Made by a program: the position numbers and the translations under genes. From Bacillus shivajii (lineage in GTDB: Bacteria > Bacillota > Bacilli > Bacillales > Salisediminibacteriaceae), in assembly GCF_020519665.1 (NCBI RefSeq), contig NZ_CP084703.1, forward strand, positions 3,720,001-3,784,000: a stretch of DNA of 64,000 nucleotides, in the 5' to 3' direction. Below the pieces are notes generated by a model. That model saw only the letters and a list, made by a program, of their open reading frames with translations, did not search any database and was not told the DNA's origin. Position 1 is the first letter of the stretch. Every line of letters starts with the position of its first letter. Below, one piece after another: positions 8,122 to 16,363 of this stretch.

Positions 8122-9331
8122 TTTCTACTGCTGGAAATGTAATATGAACAGTCGTTCCTTCACCTTTCACACTACGAAATTCCATCGCTCCATTATATTT
8201 TTCTACGATATTATAACAAATCATCAAGCCTAATCCTGTTCCTTTACTTTTTAACGAATAGAAAGGTGTTCCAATCGCCTTAATTTCTTCTTCTGTCATG
8301 CCGCAGCCTTGGTCGTGAATGCGAATGTCTACATGATCATTCATTCTTACCGCAGTCACTGATACAAAGTCGTTTAGGCTGGATGCTTCGATAGCATTTT
8401 TTATAAGATTAATGATTAATTGTTTAAATTCAATCGTATTCGCTGAGATGTTACAGCCATCCCCTACTTGTAATTCAACCTCATTACTGTGCAGGTGACC
8501 GTAAGAATTTAATAAGTCTGATACATCTTCTAAAGCAACCTTCACATTTACCGTTTCTAACGGTTGGTTGCTATCTGACTTCGCAATCGAAAGAAAGTCA
8601 GAAATCACATACTCAGCAGAATCTAATTCATTAATCATTAACGAAAAATTGCGTTTAACTTTATGATCTAGCGATTGATCTTTTTCGTACATTTGTAAAA
8701 AGCCTTTGACAACGGTTAAGGGATTTCTAATCTCATGCGCAACAGCCGCTGCTAATTGCCCTGTTGTTTTTAACCGCTCAGATTGTTGCACTTGCTCATA
8801 ATACGCCTGCTGATTTTTAATTCTTGCATCATTTAATTTAAAGATAAGAAATAAAATCACTTGGCTACCAACAAAATTAATGACATTTCCTGACACGTCC
8901 ATTTCCATAAATGGATACACATTACCTTGGTCAACGTATATAATGTAAGAAAAGAGAGCCGAAATAAAAATACCGTTTAATAGCAATGTAAAATAGAACA
9001 ACCGCGAGTCAAAAAACAAGATCGAAAGTCCGGGAAGTAAACATATAAAAATAAACGTAGATGGCGTATCAGCATATAATAAGAATAGTAAATAAAAATA
9101 AATAGCAATTCCTGTAATCATGAATTGTCGATAACGATACGTTTCATACTTCGGGTAAAGTAATAAACACACAGACAAGCTGACAACAAGCAAACCATGC
9201 AAAATGTACCCTGCGTCCATTTCGCCCATACGCGGATTAGCAACAAGTAACCCAATAAACATCATCGCAATGATCATGAGCATAGCCGTATAATATAACC
9301 TTTTATTAATTTGACGATAAATATGATTCAT
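8108..9331 (-). CDS. Membrane sensor histidine kinase (first of a tandem pair)
   Basis: A 407-residue paralogue of the next gene, nearly identical in the kinase core (H199 in AAAVAHEIRNPLTVVKG, N box LIKNAIEAS, GTGLGLMICYNIVEKYNG) and more divergent in the ~six-helix membrane part. The start at 9331 is chosen because AAAGGTG is 8 bases upstream and the protein then aligns end to end with its neighbour. Each copy has its own terminator and ribosome binding site, which points to a gene duplication followed by separate expression and sensory divergence. The signal is unknown. Confidence 0.88.
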   Translation of the reverse strand: MNHIYRQINKRLYYTAMLMIIAMMFIGLLVANPRMGEMDAGYILHGLLVVSLSVCLLLYPKYETYRYRQFMITGIAIYFYLLFLLYADTPSTFIFICLLPGLSILFFDSRLFYFTLLLNGIFISALFSYIIYVDQGNVYPFMEMDVSGNVINFVGSQVILFLIFKLNDARIKNQQAYYEQVQQSERLKTTGQLAAAVAHEIRNPLTVVKGFLQMYEKDQSLDHKVKRNFSLMINELDSAEYVISDFLSIAKSDSNQPLETVNVKVALEDVSDLLNSYGHLHSNEVELQVGDGCNISANTIEFKQLIINLIKNAIEASSLNDFVSVTAVRMNDHVDIRIHDQGCGMTEEEIKAIGTPFYSLKSKGTGLGLMICYNIVEKYNGAMEFRSVKGEGTTVHITFPAVENPIQ

Positions 9332-9437
9332 AACATATACACCTTTAACCATAGATTCAGCACTCTACTACTATAGTACTAAAGATTGATAGTGTAAAAC
9401 CTTTTTCAATTTTCCCTATGAAAAATGACATAAAATC

Positions 9438-9474
9438 AGGCATAGGTTCTTTTACAAAAAAGAGCACTATGCCT
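9438..9474 (-). terminator. fliT terminator
   Basis: Long hairpin (AGGCATAG...CTATGCC plus an inner AAAAGA/TCTTTT stem) downstream of fliT on the minus strand, followed by GATTTTATG. Confidence 0.7.
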
Positions 9475-9509
9475 TTTATTAAGCCATTTGCTAAAACCTT
9501 TATATCGTT

Positions 9510-9866
9510 TTATTTTTTCGAGTCAAAAAAGACGCCGTCAGCAGTTGGACCTGCATAAGGGGTCTCATACTTTTTTCCCGTGTTCTTACGTTTTTTTAAT
9601 TGGTTCAAATCAATTCGAATCATTCCTTGAGCTGCAGCCAGTCGTTCATTAATCGGCTGATTCATGTCAAGCACTTCCTTTGCAAGCTGCTTTTCCTCGT
9701 CAGTTTTTGGCTGCTCCAGTTTTTCCATTAACTTTCCGCGCTTTGTTAAATACGATTCAACTGTTTCAATATATTCTTCGCGTCCTTCATCTTTCGGAAG
9801 CGGCTCATTTAAATGCTCATATAATGCTTTTGTAATGGCATGTACTTCCTGTAAAACTGATGACAT
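9510..9866 (-). CDS. fliT: Flagellar protein FliT
   Basis: A 118-residue, charged, all-helical protein placed 56 bp after fliD, the usual FliT position in Bacillus. FliT is an export chaperone for the cap protein FliD and may have a regulatory role. The sequence itself is weakly conserved (MSSVLQEVHAITKALYEHLN; ERLAAAQGMIRIDLNQLKKRK), so the call rests on size, helical character and neighbours. The C-terminal GPTADGVFFDSKK tail resembles Bacillus FliT tails. Confidence 0.75.
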   Translation of the reverse strand: MSSVLQEVHAITKALYEHLNEPLPKDEGREEYIETVESYLTKRGKLMEKLEQPKTDEEKQLAKEVLDMNQPINERLAAAQGMIRIDLNQLKKRKNTGKKYETPYAGPTADGVFFDSKK

Positions 9867-9922
9867 GCTTAGCCTCCATTCAAGAATAAAAATGTAAAAA
9901 TCATGCTGCCCTACGTTCTATA

Positions 9923-11926
9923 TTAAAAACCACCATAAAGTTGAGCAAACAACGATTCTGCTTGAGAGTTCGCTTGGGCAACGGCTTTTTCCATCGCAGT
10001 AAATTGAGACCAATAACGCTGTTCAACTTGCTGCATGCGGCGCTCAAAATTGGAAACCCGGTCATCAATACGATCCATTTCACGACCTATCGTAAACTGG
10101 TGGTTTAAGTTTCGTCCGCGCATTCCACCTGCCTGCTGAGAAATTTGATCAATTAAACCATTTGCACTTTCACGAACGCGACGAGCCAATCCTTTGTCCG
10201 CATGTGTATCACCATCTCCAGCAAAAAGTTGAAACACCGCTTCGGCATCATTTTCAATTGCCCCACGAAGCTTGTCCTCATCGATCTCAAGCTTTCCGCC
10301 GTCACGGAAGTTATTCGTCGTCGTAATCCCAATTTGAGAGAGATGGTTAATCTCTGATTCTAGGCCAATGTTTACTGGCGCATACATATCGTTTCGGAAT
10401 GTATTGAAACCACTTCGAATCGTGCGGTCATTTCGCAACATCCCGCTCATCGCTCGCTCTTCCCAGCGCTCAATTTCTCTTTCCGTCATCGCATCACGTT
10501 GATCATCTGTTAAAGGATGATAATCACGATGCCGCTCTTCACGGAGTTTTTCATTCGCAAAGTCCACTAACTCATTGTACTCATCAATAAACCCAGTAAT
10601 CGTCTCCATGATTGACTCAACATCCGTTGACGCTCCGATCGTGACACTATCTTCCCCTTCTGCAAAAGTTCCTTGAAGCGTCATCGTTACACCATTGATA
10701 GAGAATGTATTCGATCTTCTTTCCGTCTCTAAACCATTAACTGTAAAACTCGCATTTTGACCGCCACGTTCATTTTCATTTTGTAAATGAAAGCCTTCTG
10801 TAAAGAGGCCGCCTGAAAACGTGATTTCTGGTCCGTCTTCGTTAAACTGGCCGGTTTCCGTGCGAATGACAGAAAGTTTATCTGAAAACTCATCGTAGTA
10901 AACATTAATCTCTAAACTTGAATCATTCATTTTCTTAATGACATCGTCCATCGATTGATCTGGGGTAATCAAGAAATTCTCAACAACAGGATCCCCATCT
11001 TCATTATAAACTTTTATACTTGAAGAGGAATATTGCTGACTGTATGTGACATCAATCGAATCCGTTGTGCCTTCTGCAAAACGGAGTTCACCTGTTTCAA
11101 GGTTAACAAAAACTTGATTGGCGCTTAATTCAGTACCTGAGTCAAGCTCCGTGACGACCTCATACGGGCCCTCATTTCCCTCTACAGATAATGAAGCTAT
11201 ATCTATGAAGCTCTTATCTAACTTTAATGATAAGTTATCGGGATCAATTTCGAATTGTTCCTCTGCATTTTCAGTAAAAAACTTAACGTCTACTTTATCA
11301 TTGGAGCGCAATTCTTTTCCAAATTGTAACGTTCCATCTTCGTTCACTAAAACATTGTGTTCGTTGAGGTTGGCTTCATCAGTGACGACTTCTATTGCCA
11401 CACCATTAACCGTGACTTGTGTTAAATTAGCGTTATGAATATTACCTTCGTGATCAAGAGTGAGCAAATCAGTCTGTGATTCAACTGTCTTCTCCTCTTG
11501 ATGGATAATCCCTGTATCCCAAAAATCATTTGCAAAACTTTGTGTATGCATCGGTTTTGACGTATCAATCTTCTCATCACCAGAAATCTGATTCGTACTC
11601 GCATTTGAGGCAGCTGTCGCTAAATTCTTCACTTCACTAATACGTAATGTTCCTGGGTTTGCAGAAGAAGTTGCCGTTGCTGTAACGAGCTGTTCATTTG
11701 AACTCGTCGCTGTATTAGCCGTCATATTCGATCTTCTTAATATCGTATCAAAAATATTTGTCCGGAATTGATCCAATTTTAGGTTCATCGCACGGAACTC
11801 TTCCATACGCCATTCTAACAACTGCTGATCTTGTTGCATACGATCCATCGGCATACGTTCAGCACGCATTAAGTCTTGCACCATTTGATTAATATCCATT
11901 CCTGTGGCAAAGCCTGAAAGTCTCAC
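9923..11926 (-). CDS. fliD: Flagellar filament cap protein FliD (copy 1, long form)
   Basis: A 667-residue FliD. The N-terminal domain starts VRLSGFATGMDINQMVQDLM, with R(S)NMTANTATSSNE at ~65-80. The C-terminal domain begins near GGQNASFTVNGLETERRSN and ends in the helical AMEKAVAQANSQAESLFAQL. The GTG at 11926 is taken as start because AGGAG is 9 bases upstream and the N-terminus then matches FliD2; the upstream ATG lacks a ribosome binding site. The central insert (~130-330) makes it about 170 residues longer than B. subtilis FliD. FliD caps the filament tip and promotes flagellin polymerisation. fliT follows closely and is probably cotranscribed. Confidence 0.92.
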   Translation of the reverse strand: MRLSGFATGMDINQMVQDLMRAERMPMDRMQQDQQLLEWRMEEFRAMNLKLDQFRTNIFDTILRRSNMTANTATSSNEQLVTATATSSANPGTLRISEVKNLATAASNASTNQISGDEKIDTSKPMHTQSFANDFWDTGIIHQEEKTVESQTDLLTLDHEGNIHNANLTQVTVNGVAIEVVTDEANLNEHNVLVNEDGTLQFGKELRSNDKVDVKFFTENAEEQFEIDPDNLSLKLDKSFIDIASLSVEGNEGPYEVVTELDSGTELSANQVFVNLETGELRFAEGTTDSIDVTYSQQYSSSSIKVYNEDGDPVVENFLITPDQSMDDVIKKMNDSSLEINVYYDEFSDKLSVIRTETGQFNEDGPEITFSGGLFTEGFHLQNENERGGQNASFTVNGLETERRSNTFSINGVTMTLQGTFAEGEDSVTIGASTDVESIMETITGFIDEYNELVDFANEKLREERHRDYHPLTDDQRDAMTEREIERWEERAMSGMLRNDRTIRSGFNTFRNDMYAPVNIGLESEINHLSQIGITTTNNFRDGGKLEIDEDKLRGAIENDAEAVFQLFAGDGDTHADKGLARRVRESANGLIDQISQQAGGMRGRNLNHQFTIGREMDRIDDRVSNFERRMQQVEQRYWSQFTAMEKAVAQANSQAESLFAQLYGGF

Positions 11927-12194
11927 CTTCCACCACTCCTCTTCCATTATTCTGTTGTCTATGCTATTTTTTATCCTGTTAAAAAGGTGTTTATTGTGTT
12001 ACCAGCTATTTAAAACTTAAAATGAAATACTAGTTATCTATTATAAGTATCGGAAGAAATATGACGAATATTGAGGGGAAAAGGGCGAAGGTTGAATATT
12101 AGTTAAATGGACCTATATTTTGGGGGTTAGGCGCTGTATATTTATTAATATTTTGGGCTTTAATATTCAATTTTTCTTTTCATTTATTCTTGAA

Positions 12195-12254
12195 TTGAAC
12201 CCTGCAAAGTTGAAGCATGTTCACGTGAAGCAGCTTCAACTTTGCAGGGTTCAA
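12195..12254. repeat. Perfect 22-bp inverted repeat between the two fliD genes
   Basis: Arms 12195-12216 and 12233-12254 are exact complements (TTGAACCCTGCAAAGTTGAA and partner) with a 16-base loop that contains TCACGTGA. No T run follows on either strand, so it is not a normal terminator. The rest of the 460-bp gap 11948-12390 shows no gene. Confidence 0.8.
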
Positions 12255-12385
12255 AACACGAGAGAAACTATCGTCAATACAGAAAAACAAAGGTCAGACC
12301 TCCCCAACCCAAAACTCTCACCTAAAAACGATATAAACCTACTCAATCACGACCACTCCCCTCCTATTTACAATCGTATATTTAT

Positions 12386-12416
12386 AGAAAAAGGTGCACT
12401 CCCTCGAGTACACCTT
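12386..12416 (-). terminator. fliD2 terminator
   Basis: Minus-strand stem AAGGTGTACTC / GAGTGCACCTT (one G-U pair, 12391-12416), followed by TTTTTC. It separates fliD2 from fliD1 transcription. Confidence 0.85.
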
Positions 12417-12425
12417 AGCTCACCT

Positions 12426-14054
12426 TTACATTTGGCCGCCACCCATGCCACCTAGTTGTGACATTAGTTGTCCTGCCTGATTATTTGCTTCTGCCATCGC
12501 TTGTTCCATCGCCGTAAACTGAGACCAATACCGTTCTTCTACTTGTTGCATACGACGTTCAAAATTTGAAATACGGTCTTCTGCTTGATCAATTTCACGT
12601 CCAATCGTAAATTGCTGGTTTGATGCCATTTCTGAGCGACCGGCGCGTTGTGAAATCATGTCGATCTGACCAGATAACGTATCACGAAGACGACGTGCAA
12701 TGCCACGCTCTTCATATTCCTCACCATCTGCTGCAAACATTTGATAAACAGAATCAGGATCTTGCTCTATCGCTTGACGTAATTTATTCTCATCAACTTC
12801 TAGTCGCCCTCTATCACGAAAGTTACGGGTAGTCGTAATCCCAAGCTCAGTAATTTGATCGAACGTTTGGTTAGCATCTCCTGAATCAACCGTTCCGTAA
12901 AAGTCTTGACGCATCTGATCTAATGCACCAGTGAGCATACGGTCATTCCGAAGAAGTCCACTATGAGCACGCTCTTCCCACATTTCAATTTCACTTTCTG
13001 ACATTTCACGACGTTGCTCATCCGTTAGTGGTGCGTAATCACGATGGTACTCTTGGGATACTTTCTCATCGACCATTTCAATTAACTCATTATATTCATC
13101 GACAAACCCCATGACTGTGTCAAAGATATCATCAGTATCATTTGAAACATGTAACGTAACAGGATCATCAAATTGATTATGCAATGAAATGTTTAATCCT
13201 TCGATTTCAAACTCATTACTGCGACGCTCAACGCCATCAAGACCATTTAACGTAAACTTTGCATTTTGAGCTTCGACTTCCTTTTCTTGGTCAAACCTTA
13301 ACGTCTCAGTTAAAAATGCACTCTCAACAAACGTCTCCTCATCTTCCTCGGTTTCACCTTCCTCAAAAACACCGAAAAGAATCTCATTCCCGCCTTCTTC
13401 CGGATTAAAAGTTCCAGTATCTGTCCGAGTGAGCGAAACTCGCCCACTGTTTGCATCGTAAAAGCTTTGTACGCCTAGTTCTGAACGATTAATTTCATCT
13501 AACATGTCATTTAAGCTGTCATCTTCGTCAAAAGAGAATTCAACTTCTACACGATCTCCGTTTTCATCAAAAGTCGTCATCCCGAACGCAATCTCAGTAT
13601 CATCAGTAGTGATGTTTTCATCTCGCAACTTATCAGTTTGTCCTAGTAAACTATCATTCGGATCAAACTCTTCTCCATCGATAACAATTGACCCGTGATC
13701 TCCATCAACGCCATCTTCTCCAGAACTAAAGTTATAAGCCGAAGTAGCTAGTTGCTGGACGTTTGAGATCGTATATGTACCGTTTGCAGCACCAGCATTA
13801 GCTGTTCCACTCACTAAGCTCTCATTTGAACTCGTTACTTGTTTAACATCCATGTTCGACCGGCGCATAACTGTATCAAATGTGTTATTTCGAAAGTCCA
13901 TAAACGCACGGTTCACTTCTCGATATTCCGTCATTTTCAATACTAATTCTTGTTGGTCTTGCTGCATTCTTTGAAGTGGTTGTCGCTCAGCCTGCATTAA
14001 ATCCGATACCATCTGATTAATATCCATACCAGAAGCAAAGCCGGAAAGTCTCAT
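12426..14054 (-). CDS. fliD: Flagellar filament cap protein FliD (copy 2)
   Basis: A 542-residue FliD paralogue starting MRLSGFASGMDINQMVSDLM, with the same C-terminal blocks as copy 1 (HSGLLRNDRML, ELGITTTRNFRDRGRLEVDE, FERRMQQVEERYWSQFTAME) and a shorter, very acidic central region (many Asp and Glu, about residues 120-250). The start at 14054 has AAAGGGTGAT upstream. It has its own SigD promoter and terminator, so the two caps are separate units. Two cap proteins could go with different filament forms or be redundant; which one acts with FliT and Hag is unknown. Confidence 0.92.
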   Translation of the reverse strand: MRLSGFASGMDINQMVSDLMQAERQPLQRMQQDQQELVLKMTEYREVNRAFMDFRNNTFDTVMRRSNMDVKQVTSSNESLVSGTANAGAANGTYTISNVQQLATSAYNFSSGEDGVDGDHGSIVIDGEEFDPNDSLLGQTDKLRDENITTDDTEIAFGMTTFDENGDRVEVEFSFDEDDSLNDMLDEINRSELGVQSFYDANSGRVSLTRTDTGTFNPEEGGNEILFGVFEEGETEEDEETFVESAFLTETLRFDQEKEVEAQNAKFTLNGLDGVERRSNEFEIEGLNISLHNQFDDPVTLHVSNDTDDIFDTVMGFVDEYNELIEMVDEKVSQEYHRDYAPLTDEQRREMSESEIEMWEERAHSGLLRNDRMLTGALDQMRQDFYGTVDSGDANQTFDQITELGITTTRNFRDRGRLEVDENKLRQAIEQDPDSVYQMFAADGEEYEERGIARRLRDTLSGQIDMISQRAGRSEMASNQQFTIGREIDQAEDRISNFERRMQQVEERYWSQFTAMEQAMAEANNQAGQLMSQLGGMGGGQM

Positions 14055-14095
14055 ATGTATCACCCTTTTTATGTCTCTTTACGATATAAATAAAA

Positions 14096-14136
14096 AACAG
14101 AAAAAAACGTGAGTTGTGCTCACTCTTTTTTCTGTT
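14096..14136 (-). terminator. Terminator downstream of the small coiled-coil gene, ahead of fliD2
   Basis: A/T-rich outer stem with GTGAG/CTCAC core (14109-14113 with 14119-14123), followed on the minus strand by long T runs. It lies between the SigD promoter at 14166 and the fliD2 start, so it must be leaky or act as an attenuator if that promoter drives fliD2. Confidence 0.6.
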
Positions 14137-14165
14137 TTCAGTCACTCTTATTCATTCTATTTTTT

Positions 14166-14192
14166 ATATCGGATGATTTTACATTTTGTTTA
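14166..14192 (-). promoter_or_regulatory. SigD promoter for fliD2
   Basis: TAAA (14189-14192), 15-base spacer, TCCGATAT (14166-14173) on the minus strand; 11 of 12 consensus positions. It is about 110 bp upstream of the fliD2 start. Confidence 0.8.
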
Positions 14193-14295
14193 ATGATTAA
14201 ACCAATTTATCATATTTTGTTACGTTTCGCCGCAAACAATCGCAACTTCAATAACAAACTAAGTCCAGCACTATTGTCACTCAGTTTCAATCTAT

Positions 14296-14529
14296 TTAAT
14301 GAACGCTTTGACATAGTTGTGCATTGAGTTTTTCAACTTCATCCCTAAGCTCATTCATTTGCTCTTGAAGAACTTCCCGCTCAGCATCAGATACTGCCTC
14401 ACGAGCAGCGATTTCAGCAATGCCTCGCATCTCCCGTAATTTCCGGTCAATCTCATCATATATTCTCTGTCGATCTTTCACCCATTCCAGCTGCTCTAAT
14501 AAAAACTTTCGTCGTTCTTCCTCTGACAT
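14296..14529 (-). CDS. Small helical protein of unknown function in the flagellar cluster
   Basis: A 77-residue protein made of charged helices (MSEEERRKFLLEQLEWVKDR; then AEREVLQEQMNELRDEVEKL with coiled-coil heptads). A ribosome binding site (GGAGGGTATC) precedes the ATG and a terminator follows. It lies between a YjfB-like motility protein and fliD2, so a flagellar chaperone or accessory role is possible but unproved. I do not recognise the family. Confidence 0.6.
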   Translation of the reverse strand: MSEEERRKFLLEQLEWVKDRQRIYDEIDRKLREMRGIAEIAAREAVSDAEREVLQEQMNELRDEVEKLNAQLCQSVH

Positions 14530-14625
14530 TGATACCCTCCGTTTGTTTATCGATAATGATTATCTCTATTCTCCCATAAAAAACAGTCAACATCCATATA
14601 CCTTAATGTTCCTATAAAGAAATAA

Positions 14626-14649
14626 GAGCAGCCACTGTTGTGACTACTC
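14626..14649 (-). terminator. Terminator after the yjfB-like gene
   Basis: Hairpin GAGTAGTCAC / GTGGCTGCTC (with wobble pairs, AACA loop), followed on the minus strand by TTATTTCTTTAT. Confidence 0.6.
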
Positions 14650-14665
14650 CTTCACTTAAGAAATT

Positions 14666-14866
14666 CTACAATTTCACATCAATACTCGACCCTAAATGAG
14701 GTTGAGTAGCTTGTTCCATTTTTGACACTTGTGATTCATCCACCATTTTGTTCAAAAAATCTGCGTTTTGTTCAGCACTTCCCATCGCTTTTTTCATAAC
14801 AGAAAGACTTGCCTGCTGTTTGACTTGCCCTTGGCTTAGCGCCATTGACATAAGTCCGATGTCCAT
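14666..14866 (-). CDS. YjfB-like putative motility protein
   Basis: A 66-residue protein beginning MDIGLMSMALSQGQVKQQAS and continuing LSVMKKAMGSAEQ, the signature of the small YjfB family often found in SigD regulons of Bacillus. The C-terminus ends HLGSSIDVKL, also typical. No catalytic feature is visible. Neighbouring flagellar genes agree with a motility-related role; the molecular function is not known. Confidence 0.75.
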   Translation of the reverse strand: MDIGLMSMALSQGQVKQQASLSVMKKAMGSAEQNADFLNKMVDESQVSKMEQATQPHLGSSIDVKL

Positions 14867-14940
14867 TTATAACCCTGCGAATTTTTTCGTACCTCCACTG
14901 TATCATATGAGACCTACGATGTAATGAAGTGCCATTTCCC

Positions 14941-15047
14941 TACTTTATGTTGCGATTTAAACAGTCAAAATATTTTATATAGGTGAGGATGTTCATAATG
15001 AAGTTAGCAAAAGTTCGTGAAAAACTAACTACTAAACAGCTATAGTA
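14941..15047 (+). pseudogene. Ghost of the start of an M24 peptidase gene
   Basis: ATGAAGTTAGCAAAAGTTCG at 14998 encodes MKLAKVREKLTTKQL and then stops. It matches MKLTKIREKLQELDL, the start of the peptidase gene at 3618. The preceding ~50 bases also resemble the upstream region of that gene (TATGTTRCGATWTAAA followed by a TTCATAATG-like start). Homology ends where IS3-like sequence begins. It is a decayed partial duplication. Confidence 0.55.
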
Positions 15048-15145
15048 GAGTGACCCAATAATATAAGACAAGAAAAAACACCACTAGAGTCGTATTAATT
15101 ATTTATCGACATTTAGAGGTGTTTTTTGTTAAGGGGAAGAAGAGA

Positions 15146-15540
15146 TGGTTTATCCTGAATAAATAAAAAGAGAAGTAATACGCTTAAAACCTCCAGGGCA
15201 ACTAACGAACAAAGAGGTTATCGAGAAATTTGGTATTAATATAGGTCACAAATCAAGACTTGGATGAGATGGTACATGAATGGTGAAGAGCATAAGTTAT
15301 CTCAACCAATTCGAAAGCAATATGCTTTCAGTAAAGGCCTCGATGATGAAAGTGAAATATGTCAGTTAAGAAAAAGGGTAAGCTATTATGAAGTGCGAGG
15401 AGAATTGTCGGGAAAGTACAAAGAAATCGAAAGGAAGTGGTTCCAGAAGTATTAGTCGAAGTCGTAGAAGCTTATAAAGGAAAATACACGATCACTACTA
15501 GAGATTCCAAAATCCAATTATTATCGTTGGAAAAAGAGCC
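15146..15540 (+). pseudogene. Decayed IS3-family transposase remnant
   Basis: Translation in shifting frames gives REVIRLKPPGQLTNKEVIEK, then QIKTWMRWYMNGEEHKLSQP and RKQYAFSKGLDDESE, then GKYKEIERKW (OrfA of IS150-like IS3 elements), then VEVVEAYKGKYTITT and NYYRWKKE (start of OrfB). Several stops and frameshifts are present, and most of OrfB, including the DDE core, is missing. Terminal inverted repeats were not recognised, although a hairpin of ACACC...GGTGT type lies at about 15079-15125. Confidence 0.75.
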
Positions 15541-15660
15541 ACCTTTATTCATTTCCCTCTCTTTACATTATTCAATTGTGCAATGCATCTGCACCCTGCA
15601 TTGTATTTTAGACTGCATCAACATTTAATGCAATGTACGTGCATCCTGCACCTCTTTTAC

Positions 15661-16029
15661 TTAAGACAATAGATACGTTTCAAATGTACGCTCAAGCTCT
15701 TGTTTTAATTTCATGAATTGAGGAACGAGTGTAAACTGCATGATTTCCTGTACCTTACCGTAATTGTTAGATTCGTAGGAACTAACGACGAGGTCTAATG
15801 CAATTTTCACACTGTTCATTCTAGCCTCTAATTCATCGTTGTTTAATTCTTTTAGTAATGGCTGCATTGATTTCTCAACAGATGAGAACCCTGCTACGAC
15901 ATCCTCAAATAAGTACATCGTTTCTTCAAACTTTCCTTCACCTTGAAGTTTTTGAATGTGTTGTAACCCTTCAAGAATTGTTTGTGACAGGTCTACTGAT
16001 TGTTTCATTACGTCTATGTATTTTTCCAT
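15661..16029 (-). CDS. Helical protein of unknown function downstream of flagellin
   Basis: A 122-residue protein (MEKYIDVMKQSVDLSQTILE onward) predicted to be wholly helical, with FEETMYLFEDVVAGFSSVEK and LVPQFMKLKQELERTFETYL. The ATG at 16029 overlaps the TGA of the preceding gene by one base and has GGGAGTGAT upstream, so the two are translationally coupled. It follows hag past a terminator. Similar short helical proteins occur next to flagellar genes in Bacillaceae, but I cannot name the function. The longer open frame upstream is not credible. Confidence 0.65.
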   Translation of the reverse strand: MEKYIDVMKQSVDLSQTILEGLQHIQKLQGEGKFEETMYLFEDVVAGFSSVEKSMQPLLKELNNDELEARMNSVKIALDLVVSSYESNNYGKVQEIMQFTLVPQFMKLKQELERTFETYLLS

Positions 16030-16283
16030 CAAATCACTCCCTCTAAAAAGTAATAAAAATTTATTTCTTCTTCTCTCGATGATGATCTTTTTTGGACATC
16101 CAAGGGAACTGTAAAGCTCCCTCCTCCTATTTCTACAACCCATTTAAAAGCCCCTAGATGTATATTTTCCTTTTCGACTTGATCCAAATATAACCTTATT
16201 TCAATACCACTTTCATAAATAATAGTTTTTAAGTTATTTCTTTTACTAACTAGTTCCGCATCTAGTTTTCTGAACAATGGCAT
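16029..16283 (-). CDS. Small protein of unknown function, coupled to the next gene
   Basis: An 84-residue protein starting MPLFRKLDAELVSKRNNLKT. AAAGGAG lies 10 bases before this ATG; an in-frame ATG at 16331 would place the start inside the hag terminator, so it is rejected. The middle (GIEIRLYLDQ, WVVEIGGGSFTVPLD) looks like beta strands. It lies between flagellin and a helical protein whose start overlaps its stop. Transcription probably comes from read-through of hag or a nearby weak promoter. No known family recognised. Confidence 0.55.
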   Translation of the reverse strand: MPLFRKLDAELVSKRNNLKTIIYESGIEIRLYLDQVEKENIHLGAFKWVVEIGGGSFTVPLDVQKRSSSREEEINFYYFLEGVI

Positions 16284-16313
16284 CAGTAAACTCTCTCCTT
16301 TGCTAAGATATAA

Positions 16314-16346
16314 GAAAAGAGACTCTAGCATGACTAGAGCCTCTCT
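16314..16346 (-). terminator. hag terminator
   Basis: Minus-strand stem AGAGGCTCTAG / CTAGAGTCTCT (16318-16344), followed by TTTCTTAT. Confidence 0.85.
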
Positions 16347-16363
16347 TAAGTTGAATAATAAAA

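Noticed and set aside
12040-12075. SigD promoter for fliD1 (TCCGATAC at 12047-12054).
   Set aside because: The -35 fits only as TCAA with a 16-base spacer, which is too weak to claim.
15580-15655. A second CsrA-like site (GTGCAGGATGCAC) near the end of the gene at 15661.
   Set aside because: It is downstream of the gene on its strand, so leader control is not possible; the repeat GCAATG/TGCA pattern there may be chance.
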